The notes under the pieces: model-generated
Told to the model about the DNA's origin: nothing
The model's database searches: none
What the model saw: the letters and a program-made list of their open reading frames with translations, nothing else
Position numbers and translations under genes: made by a program
Shown: in pieces, positions 32,690 to 43,704 of the stretch
How the letters are laid out: every line of letters begins with the position of its first letter
Position numbering within the stretch: position 1 is the stretch's first letter
NCBI RefSeq assembly: GCF_002099425.1
Contig: NW_018343973.1
Coordinates: 5,061,001-5,125,000, forward strand
From: Phascolarctos cinereus
Taxonomy: Eukaryota > Chordata > Mammalia > Diprotodontia > Phascolarctidae
Direction: 5' to 3'
Length of the DNA: 64,000 bases

Positions 32690-33430
32690 CACTCTGGCTA
32701 TCCCCCATGCCTGGAATGCTCTGCCTCCTCATCTCTGCTTACTGCCTTACCTGGCTTCCTTTAAGTCCCAACTAAAATTTCTTTTTTCTTTTTTTTTCTT
32801 TTTTTTAGGTTTAATTTTTTTTCTTTTTTTAAAAATTAATTTATTTATTTTTAGTTTTAAACATTCACTTCCACAAGATTTTGAGTTCCAAATTTTCTCC
32901 CCATCTTGTCCCTCCCCCCACCCCAAGATGGCATGCATTCTGAGTACCCCTTGCCGTAATCTGCCCTCTCTTCTATCTTCCCCCCTCTTCTCTTATCCCC
33001 TTCCCCTTCAATTTTCCTATAGGGCAGGATAGATTTCTATACCCCCTTTCCTGTATATCTTATTTCCCAGTTGCATGTGAAAACAATTTTTTTTAACTTT
33101 TGTTTTTAAAACTTAGGGTTCCAAATTTTCTCCCTTCCTCCCTCCCCACCCACCCTCAACTCGATATAGGTTATACATGTGTAGTTACAGCCAACTAAAA
33201 TTTCTACAGGAAGCCTTTCCCAACCTTTCTTAATTCTAGGGCCTTCCCTCCATTAATTATTTCCCATTTATCCAATATATATACCTTGCTTGTATACATT
33301 TGTTTGTTCTCTTCTCTTTTAGATTGTAAGGTCATTGAGGACAGGGACTGTCTTCTGCCTCTTTTTGTTTTCCCTTGTGCTTAGCACAATGCATCTCATA
33401 TAGTAGTTGCTTAATAAATGTTATTGATTG
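32690..33430 (+). mobile_element. L2 3' end (sense), split by an L1 3'-end insertion
   Basis: CCATGCCTGGAATGCTCTGC and TTTAAGTCCCAACTAAAATT on the left; AGGAAGCCTTTCCCAACCTT, GACAGGGACTGTCTTCTGCC and TTGCTTAATAAATGTTATTG on the right. Confidence 0.85.
32782..33190 (-). mobile_element. L1 3' end insertion (antisense), copy 1
   Basis: T-rich start then TTTTGAGTTCCAAATTTTCT, GGGCAGGATAGATTTCTATA and CAGTTGCATGTGAAAACAAT. CCAACTAAAATTTC is repeated at 32768-32781 and 33191-33204, a perfect 14-base target duplication. Confidence 0.85.
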
Positions 33431-33524
33431 ATAAATCATGTAAGCCTGATTTGAACAAGTTTTTATCTATGAAAAATGAGAAATGGATAAAAATAAAGAT
33501 ATGCTTTGTGATTATCATTATTTC

Positions 33525-33681
33525 TTTTTTTTTCTTTCTTTCTGGTGAGGCAATTGGGGTCAAGTGACTTGCCCATGGTCACATAAGTGACTCAAACCAG
33601 GTCTAGTTTAAGTCAGGATGAAATCAGGTCCTCCTGATGCCAGGCCCAGTGCTCTATCCACTGCGCCACCTAGCCGCCCCA
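33525..33681 (-). repeat. WSINE1-like SINE (antisense)
   Basis: Complete copy; ATTATCATTATTTC at 33511-33524 and 33682-33695 is a perfect 14-base duplication. Confidence 0.95.
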
Positions 33682-33759
33682 ATTATCATTATTTCTTAGA
33701 GAAGTTTAATGAACACATAATGGTTGTCAAAGTAAGGAGGTTAAAAGATCCCAAAAACT

Positions 33760-34110
33760 ACTTCAGACAGTAAGTTATTCTCAAAAAATAAGAAATATTC
33801 TATCTTCTTTTATGAGACAAAAATAATCTTAAATAAATAACCTTAAAACCTAAAATATAAATATAAATATGTAAAGAAAATTATAAACCAATATTATTAA
33901 GTTATAAGTAAAATTAAAGCAAAAAGACAACAGCAATATGTTCAAAAAATCATTTGCTCTAATTTAGATTTATGCCAGGGATGCAATGCTGGCTCAAGAC
34001 TGGCAAAACAAGATAATCATAATAAAAATAAGAACATTTTAAAACCACATGATTATGTCAAATAGGTGCAGAAAAAATACTGACAAAGTATAAGACCTAT
34101 TTATGTTACC
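33760..34110 (+). mobile_element. L1 LINE, ORF2 reverse-transcriptase fragment (sense)
   Basis: TATGCCAGGGATGCAATGCT matches the FIPGMQGWFN motif, and GATTATGTCAAATAGGTGCA plus following text matches the HMIISIDAEKAFDK block, with frame damage. Confidence 0.65.
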
Positions 34111-34134
34111 CAAAAAAACTATAAATCATAGGCC

Positions 34135-34480
34135 TTCAAAAAGTATTTTTATTTTTTTAAAAGTTTGCCTCTCTGCCAATTTTATTAATTTATTTATTTT
34201 TAGTTTTCAACACTCACTTCCACAAGATTTTGAGTTCCAAATTTTCTTCCCATCTTCTCCCTTCCCCCACCCCAACTTGGAGTGCATTCTGAATACCTCT
34301 TGCCCTAATCTGCCCTCCCTTCTCTCTCCCCCACCCCTTCTCTTATCCCTTTCCCCTTCTATTTTCCTATAGGGCAGGATAGATTTCTATACTCCATTGC
34401 CTGTATATCTTATTTCCCAGTTGCATGTGAAAACAATTTTTAACATTTGTCTTTAAAACTTTGGGTTCCAAATTTTCTAG
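34135..34480 (-). mobile_element. L1 3' end insertion (antisense), copy 2
   Basis: Same text as the copy at 32782-33190 (TTTTGAGTTCCAAATTTTCT, GGGCAGGATAGATTTCTATA), same orientation, about 1.3 kb away. Confidence 0.8.
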
Positions 34481-34596
34481 AAGCATTTTTAATAGGACAA
34501 GAGATTGCATATGTGAGTGGGTGAGAGTAAGGAGTCAAGGATGACACTAAGATTAAATGCTTGGGTGACTTCCCTCACTAATAAATAGTAAATTTG

Positions 34597-34747
34597 TTTT
34601 TGTTTTTTTAGGCAATTGGGGTTAAGTGACTTGCCCAGGGTCACACAGCTAGTTAAGTGTCAACTGTTTGGTCTGAGGCTGGATTTGAACTCAGGTCCTC
34701 CTGACTTCAGGGCTGGTGCTCTTTCCACTGTGCCACCTAGCTACCCC
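34597..34747 (-). repeat. WSINE1-like SINE (antisense) in L2
   Basis: AAATAGTAAATTTG at 34583-34596 and 34748-34761 is a perfect 14-base target duplication. Confidence 0.95.
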
Positions 34748-34924
34748 AAATAGTAAATTTGGGAAGAATGGAGTGTTCAGGGAGAAAGAAAGATAATGAA
34801 TTCTGTTTTGGACATTTTGAGTTTAGATGCCTACCACATGTCTAATTTGTGATATCTAAAAAGGCAGTTGGTTATATAAGATTGGGGCTCAGAAGGGAGA
34901 TTAGAGCTAGATATGGAATCTTGG

Positions 34925-35164
34925 TGGCACAGTAGATAGAGTACCAGGCCTAGAGTCAAAAAGACATCTTCCTGAGTTCAAATTCGGCCTCAGAAACTTA
35001 ATAGCTATGTGATCATAGGCAAGTCACTTAACCCTATTTGCCTAAGTTTTCTCATCTATAAAATGAGCTGGAGAATAAATGGCAAACTATTCTAGTATCT
35101 TTGCCAAGAAAACTCCAAATGGGGTCACAAAGCGTCAGACACAACTGAAATGACTGAACAACAA
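34925..35164 (+). repeat. MAR1-like SINE in L2
   Basis: Head, core and RTE tail (CCAAATGGGGTCACAAAGCG, ending ACTGAACAACAACA). Flanks ATGGAATCTTGG and ATGGTATCTTGG form a 12-base duplication. Confidence 0.94.
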
Positions 35165-35650
35165 CATGGTATCTTGGAATCATCTTTGGAGGCATGATAA
35201 TTGAATCTACGGAAGCTGATGAGATCACCAAGCAAGATAATATATAAAGAGGGAGAAGAGTGTCCAGGACAGAGCCTAGAGTGACTTCGACATAATCTGT
35301 TCTCATGACCTGGATGAAGATCCAGTAAAGCAGACTGGAAAGTGGTCAGACAAGTAGAAGGAGAACCAGGAGAGAATAGTGGCATAAAAAAACTAGAGGG
35401 GAAAGACTTTCCAGGGGAAGATGCTGATGATTGACAGCCGCATAGAGGTCAAGAATGATGAGGATTGAGAAAAGCCATTTGATTTGTCCATTTAAAGGTC
35501 ATTGCTTACTTTAGAGGAAGCAATTTCAGTGGAATGTTGAGGTTAGACTCAAATGAGAGAAGAGGATGCAAAAGCACCTTATGTAGGCAGCTTTCACAAA
35601 GAGTTTAGCCAAAAAGGGGAGGAGCTATAGGGTGATAGTAGGAAGGATCA

Positions 35651-36615
35651 GATTAGCAAGTATTATCTCTGACTTTTCCTTCTCCTTCACCTTTCGTATA
35701 TAATCAGTTACCAAGTCCTCTCCAATATCTGTCCATAACATCTCTCTCAACTCTTCCTCTTCTTAATTCCCACTGGCCCTCACTACCACCTGCCTTGACT
35801 ATTGTAATGGGCATTTCCATCTCTACTGCCCCTTTCCTCAATATATCCTTCATATTGCTGCCAACCTAATGTTCTTTATTCATAGGTCTATATCTCACTT
35901 TTCTGTTGAGACATCTCCAGTGCCTTGCTATTATTAACTTGACACAATTCAGAATTGTTTGGCATTCAAAGCTTTCCAGTTTGGTGACAGTCTACATCTC
36001 CAGCCTTCTCCTATGTTATTCTTCTTCATATACTGCATATTGCAACCAAAATTATTCTCAGTTCCCAGAAAAATCCTGGACTTCCTGTCTTTGTTCATGT
36101 TATTTCCTATACCAACATTATTTTCTGACCCCTTTTCAACTGTTAGAATCCCAACCCATTCTTTTGTTCCCTTTCTTTTTGAAGAATACTTTTTTTGAGA
36201 CCTCTTTTATTTGCATCATAGTCATTTCTAGAAAGACCTCTTTTCCCCTCCCCCATTTAGATTTTCCTTGCAACAAAGAAAAACTACTAAGTTAAAAAAT
36301 ACCTAACAGTAACATCATGTGATAATATGTATATAACATTCTTCCCCAGAAGTCTCCATCTCTGAGTCCACTATTTAAAGGACAACTCAAGTGCTACCTT
36401 TTCCATGAAGACTTCCCCAGTTCTGCTTGTCAGTAACTGTCCCAATTCCTCCTGTATCTTCCTCTAGGATTTTAGTTTTTATTTTAATCATATATTTATC
36501 ATGTGATATTCCATATTACAGCTATATGTGTAGGGCCCGTGCCTTTTCACTCCCAACCTACAGCACAGCGCTCTACACATGGTAGGCACTTTATAAATGT
36601 TTATTATTATTACTG
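35651..36615 (+). mobile_element. L2 LINE, 3' part (sense)
   Basis: CCTTGACTATTGTAATGGGC (L2 LDYCN region), CATCTCCAGTGCCTTGCTAT, and the terminus CACATGGTAGGCACTTTATA with a TTATTATTA tail. Open frames at 35906-36295 derive from it. It faces the antisense L2 to its left. Confidence 0.8.
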
Positions 36616-36619
36616 AAGA

Positions 36620-37090
36620 GAAGTTAACCTTCTAGAGTCATAGAATTTGGAGCTAAAAGGACTTTAGAGGTCATCTAGTTCAGGGCTTCTTAAACTTTTT
36701 CCACTCCTGATCCCTTTTGACCCCTTTTTCAGTGGCAGCAATCCTTACTGTTGCATGGCCTGAGGGCATGCACAGTGCAAAGTGCGCATGCTTTGTGTTC
36801 AGAACGAAGGCTGCAGTGAAGTTGTTCCATGCAACATGCATGGGCAAGCACTACCAGAAACACCTTGGATTCATTACGTATTTGATTTTGAATTAAGTTT
36901 TGGTCGTTGCGCATTCAGAAACCTTTTACTATTGGTAAATTTTTCGCAACCCCTTCACAGTTGAAGAAGCACTGATCTAGTTCAATCTTGCTTTCCGGAT
37001 AGGGAAACTGAAGCACAGATAATCGAAATGTTTGGCCAAAAACATTAATAAGAGCAGAGCCAAGATTCCAACCAGGTCTTCTGAATCGAA
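36620..37090 (-). repeat. MIR-type SINE (antisense), split by a MITE
   Basis: GAGTCATAGAATTTGGAGCT left; TCAATCTTGCTTTCCGGATA and GGAAACTGAAGCACAGATAA right of the insertion. Confidence 0.78.
36681..36974. mobile_element. hAT-like MITE with perfect 8-base duplication
   Basis: Termini CAGGGCTTCTTAAACTTTTT and CAGTTGAAGAAGCACTG are inverted. ATCTAGTT flanks it exactly at 36673-36680 and 36975-36982. No transposase open frame is visible, so it is non-autonomous. Confidence 0.88.
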
Positions 37091-37094
37091 ATCT

Positions 37095-37465
37095 ATTGGC
37101 TCCTTCCATTTGTATAGAGTATACCCAGGAGAGCAACCCTAGAATTAGGTAAATGTTTCCAATAAGCAGCTTTCAGATCAGTAGAGATAAAAACAAAATG
37201 CTTTGAGCATTCCAAAAAATGCAATGGGGCTTCTATGTGAGTGAGGTAGTAACTTCCTGATCCTTGGGTATGTTCAAGCAGGAACTTTATTGCCAGGTTT
37301 AAGAAATGAGTAGAAGAGATTCCTGCAGTGGGAGGGGAGGTTGGATGAGAATGTCTAAAGTTTAGCATTCTTTTTGTTCTAAAGAACTTTTTAATTGCCT
37401 TCAACACCTAACTTGGTTTTGGACACATAGTAAGTGTCCAGTAAATATCAATTGATTGAGTAAAT
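37095..37465 (+). repeat. L2 3' end (sense), weak body
   Basis: Terminus ACACATAGTAAGTGTCCAGT and AATATCAATTGATTG. The preceding 280 bases are poorly resolved. Confidence 0.5.
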
Positions 37466-37531
37466 ATAACTTATCATCAGTTGTAAGAGTCCAAAGGACT
37501 CTGTGATATTCATATTGGTGTCCCTAACATA

Positions 37532-37747
37532 TTATGATAATAATAGGTAGCATTTATATAGAGCTTTAAAATATTAAAAGGTAGGTGCTAATATTATCCC
37601 CATTTTATGAATGAGGAAACTGAGGCAGACAAGTTAAGCAGTTTGCCCAGGATCACACAGGTAGTAAGAGTTGGAGGATGGATTTGAACTCAGGTCTTCC
37701 TTCCTAATACCAGGGGCCATTCTATGGGCTGCATCACCTAGCTGCCT
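37532..37747 (-). repeat. CORE-SINE (THER1/MIR, antisense)
   Basis: CCATTTTATGAATGAGGAAA, TTTGCCCAGGATCACACAGG and GCATCACCTAGCTGCC. Confidence 0.85.
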
Positions 37748-37947
37748 CTACATAGTGCCTAACATAGTGCTTTGCAGATGCAAATCTCTCAGTGAATTTT
37801 TGATGAATGAATAAATGAATCAAAATTGAATAAATTCAAATGACGAACAGCTCAGCAGTATTTATCATGCAAATTACTTGCTGCACTTATCACCTCAACT
37901 TTGAACTTTTCTGTTGTGATTCTGTGTGACTCTTTGTCACATAGGCT

Positions 37948-38290
37948 TAGATTATTGTTTGTCCTTCATTTTTTTTTTTGGCTAGGCAATGGGGTTAAGT
38001 GACTTGCCCAGGGTCACACAGCTAGTAAGTGTTAAGTGTCTGAGGCCATATTTGAACTCAGGTCCTCCTGACTCCATGGCCGGGACTGTCTCCACTGTAC
38101 CACCCAGCCGCCCCTGTCCTTTATTCTTGAAGAGTAACATGACATCAGGAAGATGATGCCATGACTTACAAATGAATTAGATTTAAGTGAAGGAGGGCTG
38201 TGCAAGGTCATCAGCCTCCCTTTCTCCTCTGGAGCCATCTGGGTCCAGTGGCAAGACATAGGTCAGAATGACTGGAGATGGCCCCCATGG
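37948..38290 (-). mobile_element. RTE-like retroelement copy 3 (antisense), with SINE
   Basis: ATTGTTTGTCCTTCATT, then after a SINE GACATCAGGAAGATGATGCC and GGGCTGTGCAAGGTCATCAG. Truncated like copy 2. Confidence 0.65.
37971..38114 (-). repeat. WSINE1-like SINE (antisense) in the RTE-like copy
   Basis: TGTCCTTCATT (37960-37970) and TGTCCTTTATT (38115-38125) form an 11-base target duplication. Confidence 0.92.
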
Positions 38291-38299
38291 GCTTAAAGC

Positions 38300-38835
38300 A
38301 TGTTGCTGGAAGTATAGGAGATTAGCTGCATATGTTACCTTTTACTTTCCATGGATCTCATCTAAATATTTCATTTAATTTTATGAAACTTTTAAAGATG
38401 TCATTTCCCCCAAGCATATTTATATAGTCTTGTGAATGGCTGAAGGGAGGATGCCTGAGAATTTTACTTTTGTCTTTTCCCTACATTCCTTATAGGCATC
38501 TGCTTCTTAATTGAAGAGAATAAGTTACAAAACAAATATCTCTCCTGATTACCTGGGGTGTCACCTTTAGATGCCATGAGTCATTGCTCTTCCCTTCACA
38601 ATCCAGCCAGATTTGTTTTCAAAGAATTATCAGCCTTGTCTTTGGCTTAAGTTTGTTAAAGCCAAGCAGCATTTATCATGCCAATTAGTAGTTAATCTGC
38701 TCCTTGTGTATATATTCTAAGGGTGTGGATCCTTTTCTCATTTAAAATGTAATAGCAAATTATGTAAGACAAGGAAAATTTAAGTAGTTACAGAAATAAG
38801 TTTTCAAGCTGAAACCACACCCTAGGACTTGAGCT
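38300..38835. other. Intronic sequence without recognised feature
   Basis: No exon or repeat identified in this part of IMPA2 intron 2. Confidence 0.45.
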
Positions 38836-38837
38836 GT

Positions 38838-39215
38838 CCTATTACCTCCAAGATCAAATATAAAGGCCTCTGTTTGGCATTAAGATCTCTTTATAACCTG
38901 GATCCTTCTTACCTTTCTTGTCTTCCCACACTTTTCTCCCCTCCATGCCAGGTACACTGGCCTACTTGAAGTTCCTCAAACATGATGATCCATCTTCCTT
39001 AGTATGCCTTTGCATTGGCTGTCGCCCAATCCTTGAATGTTCTGTCCCCTCACCTATGTCTCTTGGTCTCCCCGGTTTCCATCAAAACCGTATCTATATG
39101 GAAGCCAGGTAAACTGATAAGCATAGGCAAGGGGGCATTGATACATATATTTATATACATACATTGTATACATATACGTTGTATGTACCTAATAACTTAA
39201 CCTTGTATCCTCTGC
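38838..39215 (+). mobile_element. L2-type LINE 3' part (sense), arm of an inverted pair
   Basis: TCTTTATAACCTGGATCCTT, GTTCCTCAAACATGATGATC, GGTTTCCATCAAAACCGTAT and GCATAGGCAAGGGGGCATTG mirror 32200-32560 closely. Confidence 0.8.
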
Positions 39216-39690
39216 AAAGAAGGGAGCATGGTGCATTTTCTCAATGGAATTATTTTGAATGATTCTACAGCCTTCAGGGAAGTTTGAAAGGGAAAAAAAG
39301 AAGACACAAGTTTAAATACCACTTGACCTTTTTTTTTGAGAAATATAAGCTATCCAAATTATTCTTAAATTTTAAGAAGGCAAACAAAATTAGTGTTTGC
39401 TAAATGATTAATGTCTGTTACAATTGACATCATAAAATAAGTCAAATTTACGACACATCATAGTTGTATTTTTATGTGTTATATGTACACTTTATAGTAC
39501 ACTAGGGGCCTTATATAATGTTTACAATGGATTTATGCTCATTTTACAGAACTTTATAGTTTTTCTTATATTAAACCTTTACATGTTTTATGTCCCAGAA
39601 AAATGTAAGATCTGGAGGGGATTCATTTGTTTTTGTAATCTCAGGCTTTGTACATCACCAGTACTTATTAAGCATTTGTTAAATTGAAAG
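39216..39690. other. AT-rich intronic sequence without recognised feature
   Basis: No exon or repeat identified. Confidence 0.4.
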
Positions 39691-39699
39691 AAAAGTGAA

Positions 39700-39870
39700 T
39701 TGGGCTGCGATTCTGGTGGCCTGGGTTCTCTTTCTGTCTATTAATGAGCTTTGTAAATTTGAATAAGTCAGTTCATCTCTTTGGGTCCTTTTCCTCCATT
39801 ACTTCAATTATTTCTAACACTAAGCACTATGCCTAATCCTTAATAGGAGCCTAATAAATGTTCATTGATT
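39700..39870 (+). repeat. MIR/L2-tail fragment (sense)
   Basis: TTGAATAAGTCAGTTCATCT and GAGCCTAATAAATGTTCATT. Confidence 0.55.
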
Positions 39871-40024
39871 AACTGTAGATTGATTCAGGCACAATCTTAT
39901 AGTTTTGCATAATCAGAGGCAGATGTATAATTTGTCAGGGATTTAGTTTGTACTGAATGTAAATGCCAGTTGTTCTTATGGGAAATAAATGATCTACCTT
40001 ATCATATAATTTTCATTTTGTTGA

Positions 40025-40240
40025 AAAGTGGGAATGTGTGGAAATATGTTTAGTATGATTGTACATGTATAGCTCATATCAGATTGCCGTCCTGGTGGGG
40101 GCGGGGGAAGGGAGTGAGGGGAGGGGGAAAAAAACTCAAAAACTTACAAGAGAGAATGTTGAAAACTATCTTTACATACAATTGGAAAAAATACTATGAA
40201 GTAGAAAAATATTTTTTAAAAAGTGGGGATGATCTGAACT
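40025..40240 (+). mobile_element. L1 3' end (sense), 5'-truncated
   Basis: GATTGTACATGTATAGCTCA, TATCAGATTGCCGTCCTGGT, CTCAAAAACTTACAAGAGAG and an A-rich tail. Confidence 0.72.
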
Positions 40241-40635
40241 CTGTGAATGTAAAGCAATTTTATGACAATCTCCTGTTTCATAATACCCATGGCTATAAAA
40301 CTGAGAGGGCTTCCTAGAAATTCATTCATTCAGGGCCTTGTTTCCCTACCTCATTCTCACATTATCCTTGTATTTTGTCAGCAAAAAAAGAAAACAGCTG
40401 GGGAGTAGGGGTGGAATGTCTTGCTGAGATAGAAGACAAATTAATAAAACTGGAACAAATCAACTTCCTGCAAGTCTTCATCTAGAATGTAGGTTTTAAA
40501 TAGTCTTCAGATATCACATAATTCTTGCAAACAGGAAATCCTTTCCAATAACTCATTGAAATCCATTCTGTCATAAGCCCACTCCTTCTTGATCATTCCC
40601 TGGGAACTTACTACCATACCACCATATGTAGGCTG
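40241..40635. other. Intronic sequence without recognised feature
   Basis: Nothing identified. Confidence 0.4.
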
Positions 40636-40639
40636 TATC

Positions 40640-40838
40640 AGAGTCATAAAATCTTACAGTAGGAAAGAACCTCAGAGCCCATCTAGGCCAGTTGTCTCAT
40701 TTCAAATATGTGGAAACTGAAGCTCAGAGAAATTAAGTGACTTTCCCAAAGATACTCAATGAATGCATGGCAGATCTAGGAGTAGAATGACCTGGCCCTC
40801 AGTCTTATGGTCTTTGTACCTTATTACATTGCCTTTCA
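40640..40838 (-). repeat. MIR-type SINE (antisense)
   Basis: GAGTCATAAAATCTTACAGT and GTGGAAACTGAAGCTCAGAG. Confidence 0.78.
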
Positions 40839-41109
40839 GTTGAAGGTCATAGAAAATCTGCCTTCAGCCTTCTCTTCTTCAGGTGAAATAGTCCCAAATT
40901 ATTTAGTCTTTCCTATTTCCTAGTACTTTATCTGACCTCTCTTTTATCACATTGCATTAGAAACAATTAGAGAGGATTCTGAGTTGTATATATCCTTAAA
41001 AGCCAGCTAACTATCTACTGAGTTATCTAAGAGATGACAGAGCAGGCATTCTTTTGAAGCACTCTCGCCCTGCTAACAAAAGGAGAAATCATAATGAAAT
41101 CTTTCTACC

Positions 41110-41410
41110 ATCAATTCAAACCAATAAGCACTTATTAAATACCTATTCTGTGGCTGGCACTGTACCAAGGTAGCACTGGTGTTACAAAGACAAAAATCAT
41201 TTGTAATTTTGAGGAGAGTAGTTTCAGTTAAGTGATGAGGTTGGAAGGAGTGGATGTGGTATGAACAAATGAAGGCAATGAATTTTGATAGTCTTTTCTA
41301 GGAGTTTCTTAAAAGAAGGGGAAATATAGGATAGCTGGAGGAGATAGTAATGTTGTATAAAGATCTTTTTTCTTCCTTAAAGATGGGGGAGATTTAGGCA
41401 TATTTTTAAG
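41110..41410 (-). repeat. L2 fragments (antisense)
   Basis: AATAAGCACTTATTAAATAC terminus, then GAGGAGAGTAGTTTCAGTTA and GGAAATATAGGATAGCTGGA from ORF2. Confidence 0.7.
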
Positions 41411-41419
41411 GAGTATCAA

Positions 41420-41830
41420 ATACCTCAGAGTTAGAAGGCATCTTAGAGGTCATCTAATGTAACCCAAATATGAACGAGAATCCCCATTATAACATACCTA
41501 AAAAGTGGTCATCCAGTCTTTGAAGATCTGTGAAGGAAAACCCCCCTACTTCCAAAGGAACTCATTCCACCTTTAGATAGCTCAGTTAGGAAGTTTTCAC
41601 TACATCAGTCCCATCTGATTGCTTGAATTTTCCACCCTTGCTTCTATGTCTGCTATCTGAGGATATGCAGATCATGTCTAATCCGTCTTCCAGACCATAG
41701 CTTTTCAGATATTAGAAGATTGTTCTCTTCTTCCTCTCTTAGTCTTCCCTTCTCCAGGCTAAACACTCCCCCCCCAATCCTAAACAGTTTGAACAATTAT
41801 GACCATTTTAAGATTAGGGCTCAACCCAAT
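41420..41830. repeat. Ancient CR1/L3-type 3' region
   Basis: AACTCATTCCACCTTTAGAT, TTCCACCCTTGCTTCTATGT and CCCTTCTCCAGGCTAAACAC parallel the conserved CR1/L3 text ending in CTTCTCCAGGCT. Confidence 0.65.
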
Positions 41831-42091
41831 CTGAAACAGTTTTTACAGTGTTGAAGAACTGAAGTCATCTGGACATATTCCTAACTGCTGAAAATTAGTA
41901 TAACTCTAATAGAAATTGAACGTTAAATCTTGCAAGTTCTATTTCTCCTGTAAAATGAAGGGTTTGGACTAGGTAATTAGTGGTCCCTTCTAAGATCCTA
42001 TTACTCTGTTGGTTAAGAAAATGAAGTGGGGATTTTTTGGAATAGTGGTGGGCTCCTCATAAGTCATAGGCTGATGGCATTTTAATTACAG

Positions 42092-42196
42092 GTTCATTGC
42101 AGAAGAATCTACTGCTGCTGGGGAAAAGTGTGTCCTCACCGACAGCCCTACCTGGATCATTGACCCTATTGATGGTACTTGCAACTTTGTACACAG
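42092..42196 (+). CDS. IMPA2: IMPA2 exon 3 (active-site exon)
   Basis: Acceptor AATTACAG and donor CACAG|GTATGC flank 105 bases. After one base that completes the split Arg codon, it reads [20 protein letters not shown] followed by [14 protein letters not shown]. The family signature WIIDPIDGT supplies two metal-binding aspartates (equivalent to Asp90 and Asp93 of IMPA1) and the Thr that positions the nucleophilic water. The upstream AEE holds the glutamate equivalent to Glu70. All are intact. Compared with human, A-A-S-G-A is replaced by S-T-A-A-G-E and H by D before SPT. Confidence 0.96.
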
Positions 42197-42309
42197 GTAT
42201 GCATAAGATCATGAGGAATCTTAAATTCCTGTTTGTAATTCTTTTTTTATAATAGTGGTTTCATTCTCCTAGAAGTAGTATTTTTTTTAGATTGAAATGT
42301 GTGAATAAA

Positions 42310-42425
42310 AAATTAGTAAATTATAGCCTGAATACTATTGACTCAAGCCCTATTTCTGACATGCAATGGCTATGTGAAATTGGGAAAATCACGTAACCTT
42401 TCAGTGTTCTAGGCAACTCCCATAA
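42310..42425 (+). repeat. Marsupial MIR-like SINE fragment
   Basis: AACCTTTCAGTGTTCTAGGC is the same text as in the copy at 46663-46890. Confidence 0.6.
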
Positions 42426-42569
42426 GACTGAGATTATATTCTACTCATTGTTAGGTGCGTTTTCATAATGTGAGTCACTTATCATCAAATTGTTTGGCTG
42501 CTCATCTATCCATAGGCATCTTTACAATTTACATGTGGAACTGTGCTGTATTGAATACAATTCAGTCCT

Positions 42570-42705
42570 ATTTGGCAAACATTTATTAAGCATTTACGAT
42601 GTGCAGGGCACCTTTATAGGTGCCATGAAAAAGATACTTCCTCCAAGTGGTTTACATTTACACTGGGCATACAGGGCTGAATACAAAAGATGCATCTAGA
42701 GGTCT
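42570..42705 (-). repeat. L2 3' end (antisense)
   Basis: GGCAAACATTTATTAAGCAT and TACTTCCTCCAAGTGGTTTA. Confidence 0.72.
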
Positions 42706-42719
42706 TTGTATTCCATACA

Positions 42720-43700
42720 GGCTTCTAGACCATCCTGACTGAGGAAGTAACTTGGAGAGATAGCTTAAGAATCCAGGCATGAACTGAATTTAGGGATTGG
42801 CAGAGAATCAAAAGGCGATAAAAGCTATGGTTACATGAATTATACAGGTCCAAAGCCTCCAAAAGACTTTTGATGATTCATATACAAGATTTCCATCCTT
42901 TTTAGGGATCGTTGATATTGAGACACAGTGAGGCATGTCTGTCAGAATTAGCATTTAAATAATGGCTTTAGTTTTCAACATTCTTCTGGGAAGATATTCT
43001 GTACTTTTCTTTTATTGGCAAAAATGTTTATAATTCCCAAACTGGGATTTGGTTTTGTTTTTTCATTTAATTCAATTACTCTTAACCTTTTCTAGCCTTG
43101 CAGCCCTAAAATAGACACTAGTAAGGTTTTGAATTCCTAAAGCCTAACAGGAAGTTAAAATAGATAATGTTAATTTTAATTTGTGTAATTTACATTTATC
43201 AGTGATTATTCAAAGACCTTAAAAACAAAAAGCTACAACATAAAATGAATGGGTCAATTATGCATACAACTTTGCTGATGTGCAGGCTATGTATGAGACA
43301 TAGCTTGGGTCTGTGGCTTCCTAGGATCCCAGCAAAGTATTAAATATGTAGAGCTGCTGAGCAATGATCCATCTCAAGGATGGTATTGTTGGCAGAGGGA
43401 GGCAGGCTAGCATTTTATCACCACTATTGTTGTAGTTGAGTAATGGCTGACCCCAGAGCACATCTCTTTTCCTACCTGGTACCTCCATACCCAGAAAACC
43501 TCTTCATTCACTCCCCCATACATTTGAAGAGTTTGTGGTGTTTTGTTCTATTTTGTTTTGTTTTTTGCTATTAGGGATCTGTTGTGGCATTTCATTGGGA
43601 TATGATCTAAGGCATAAAGGTTTAAACTCCAAGATTTAAATAAATAATCCCTAAATGGCTACGTGTAATTGTGGTCTTTTGTTCTTGTGACAAACAATAA
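42720..43700. other. IMPA2 intron 3, no recognised feature
   Basis: Nearly 1 kb without a repeat that I can name and without exon signals. Confidence 0.45.
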
Positions 43701-43704
43701 CTCA

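Larger units (their letters stand above)
34485..35650 (-). mobile_element. L2 LINE ORF2 (antisense), with two SINE insertions
   Basis: TCTGTTTTGGACATTTTGAG (reverse of the MSKTE region), AGGAGAACCAGGAGAGAATA and TTACTTTAGAGGAAGCAATT are reverse L2 ORF2. Confidence 0.82.

Noticed and set aside
32088-32732. 214-residue reverse open frame, the longest in the window
   Set aside because: It runs through antisense L2 3' text and unrelated sequence; no protein family apart from LINE remnants.
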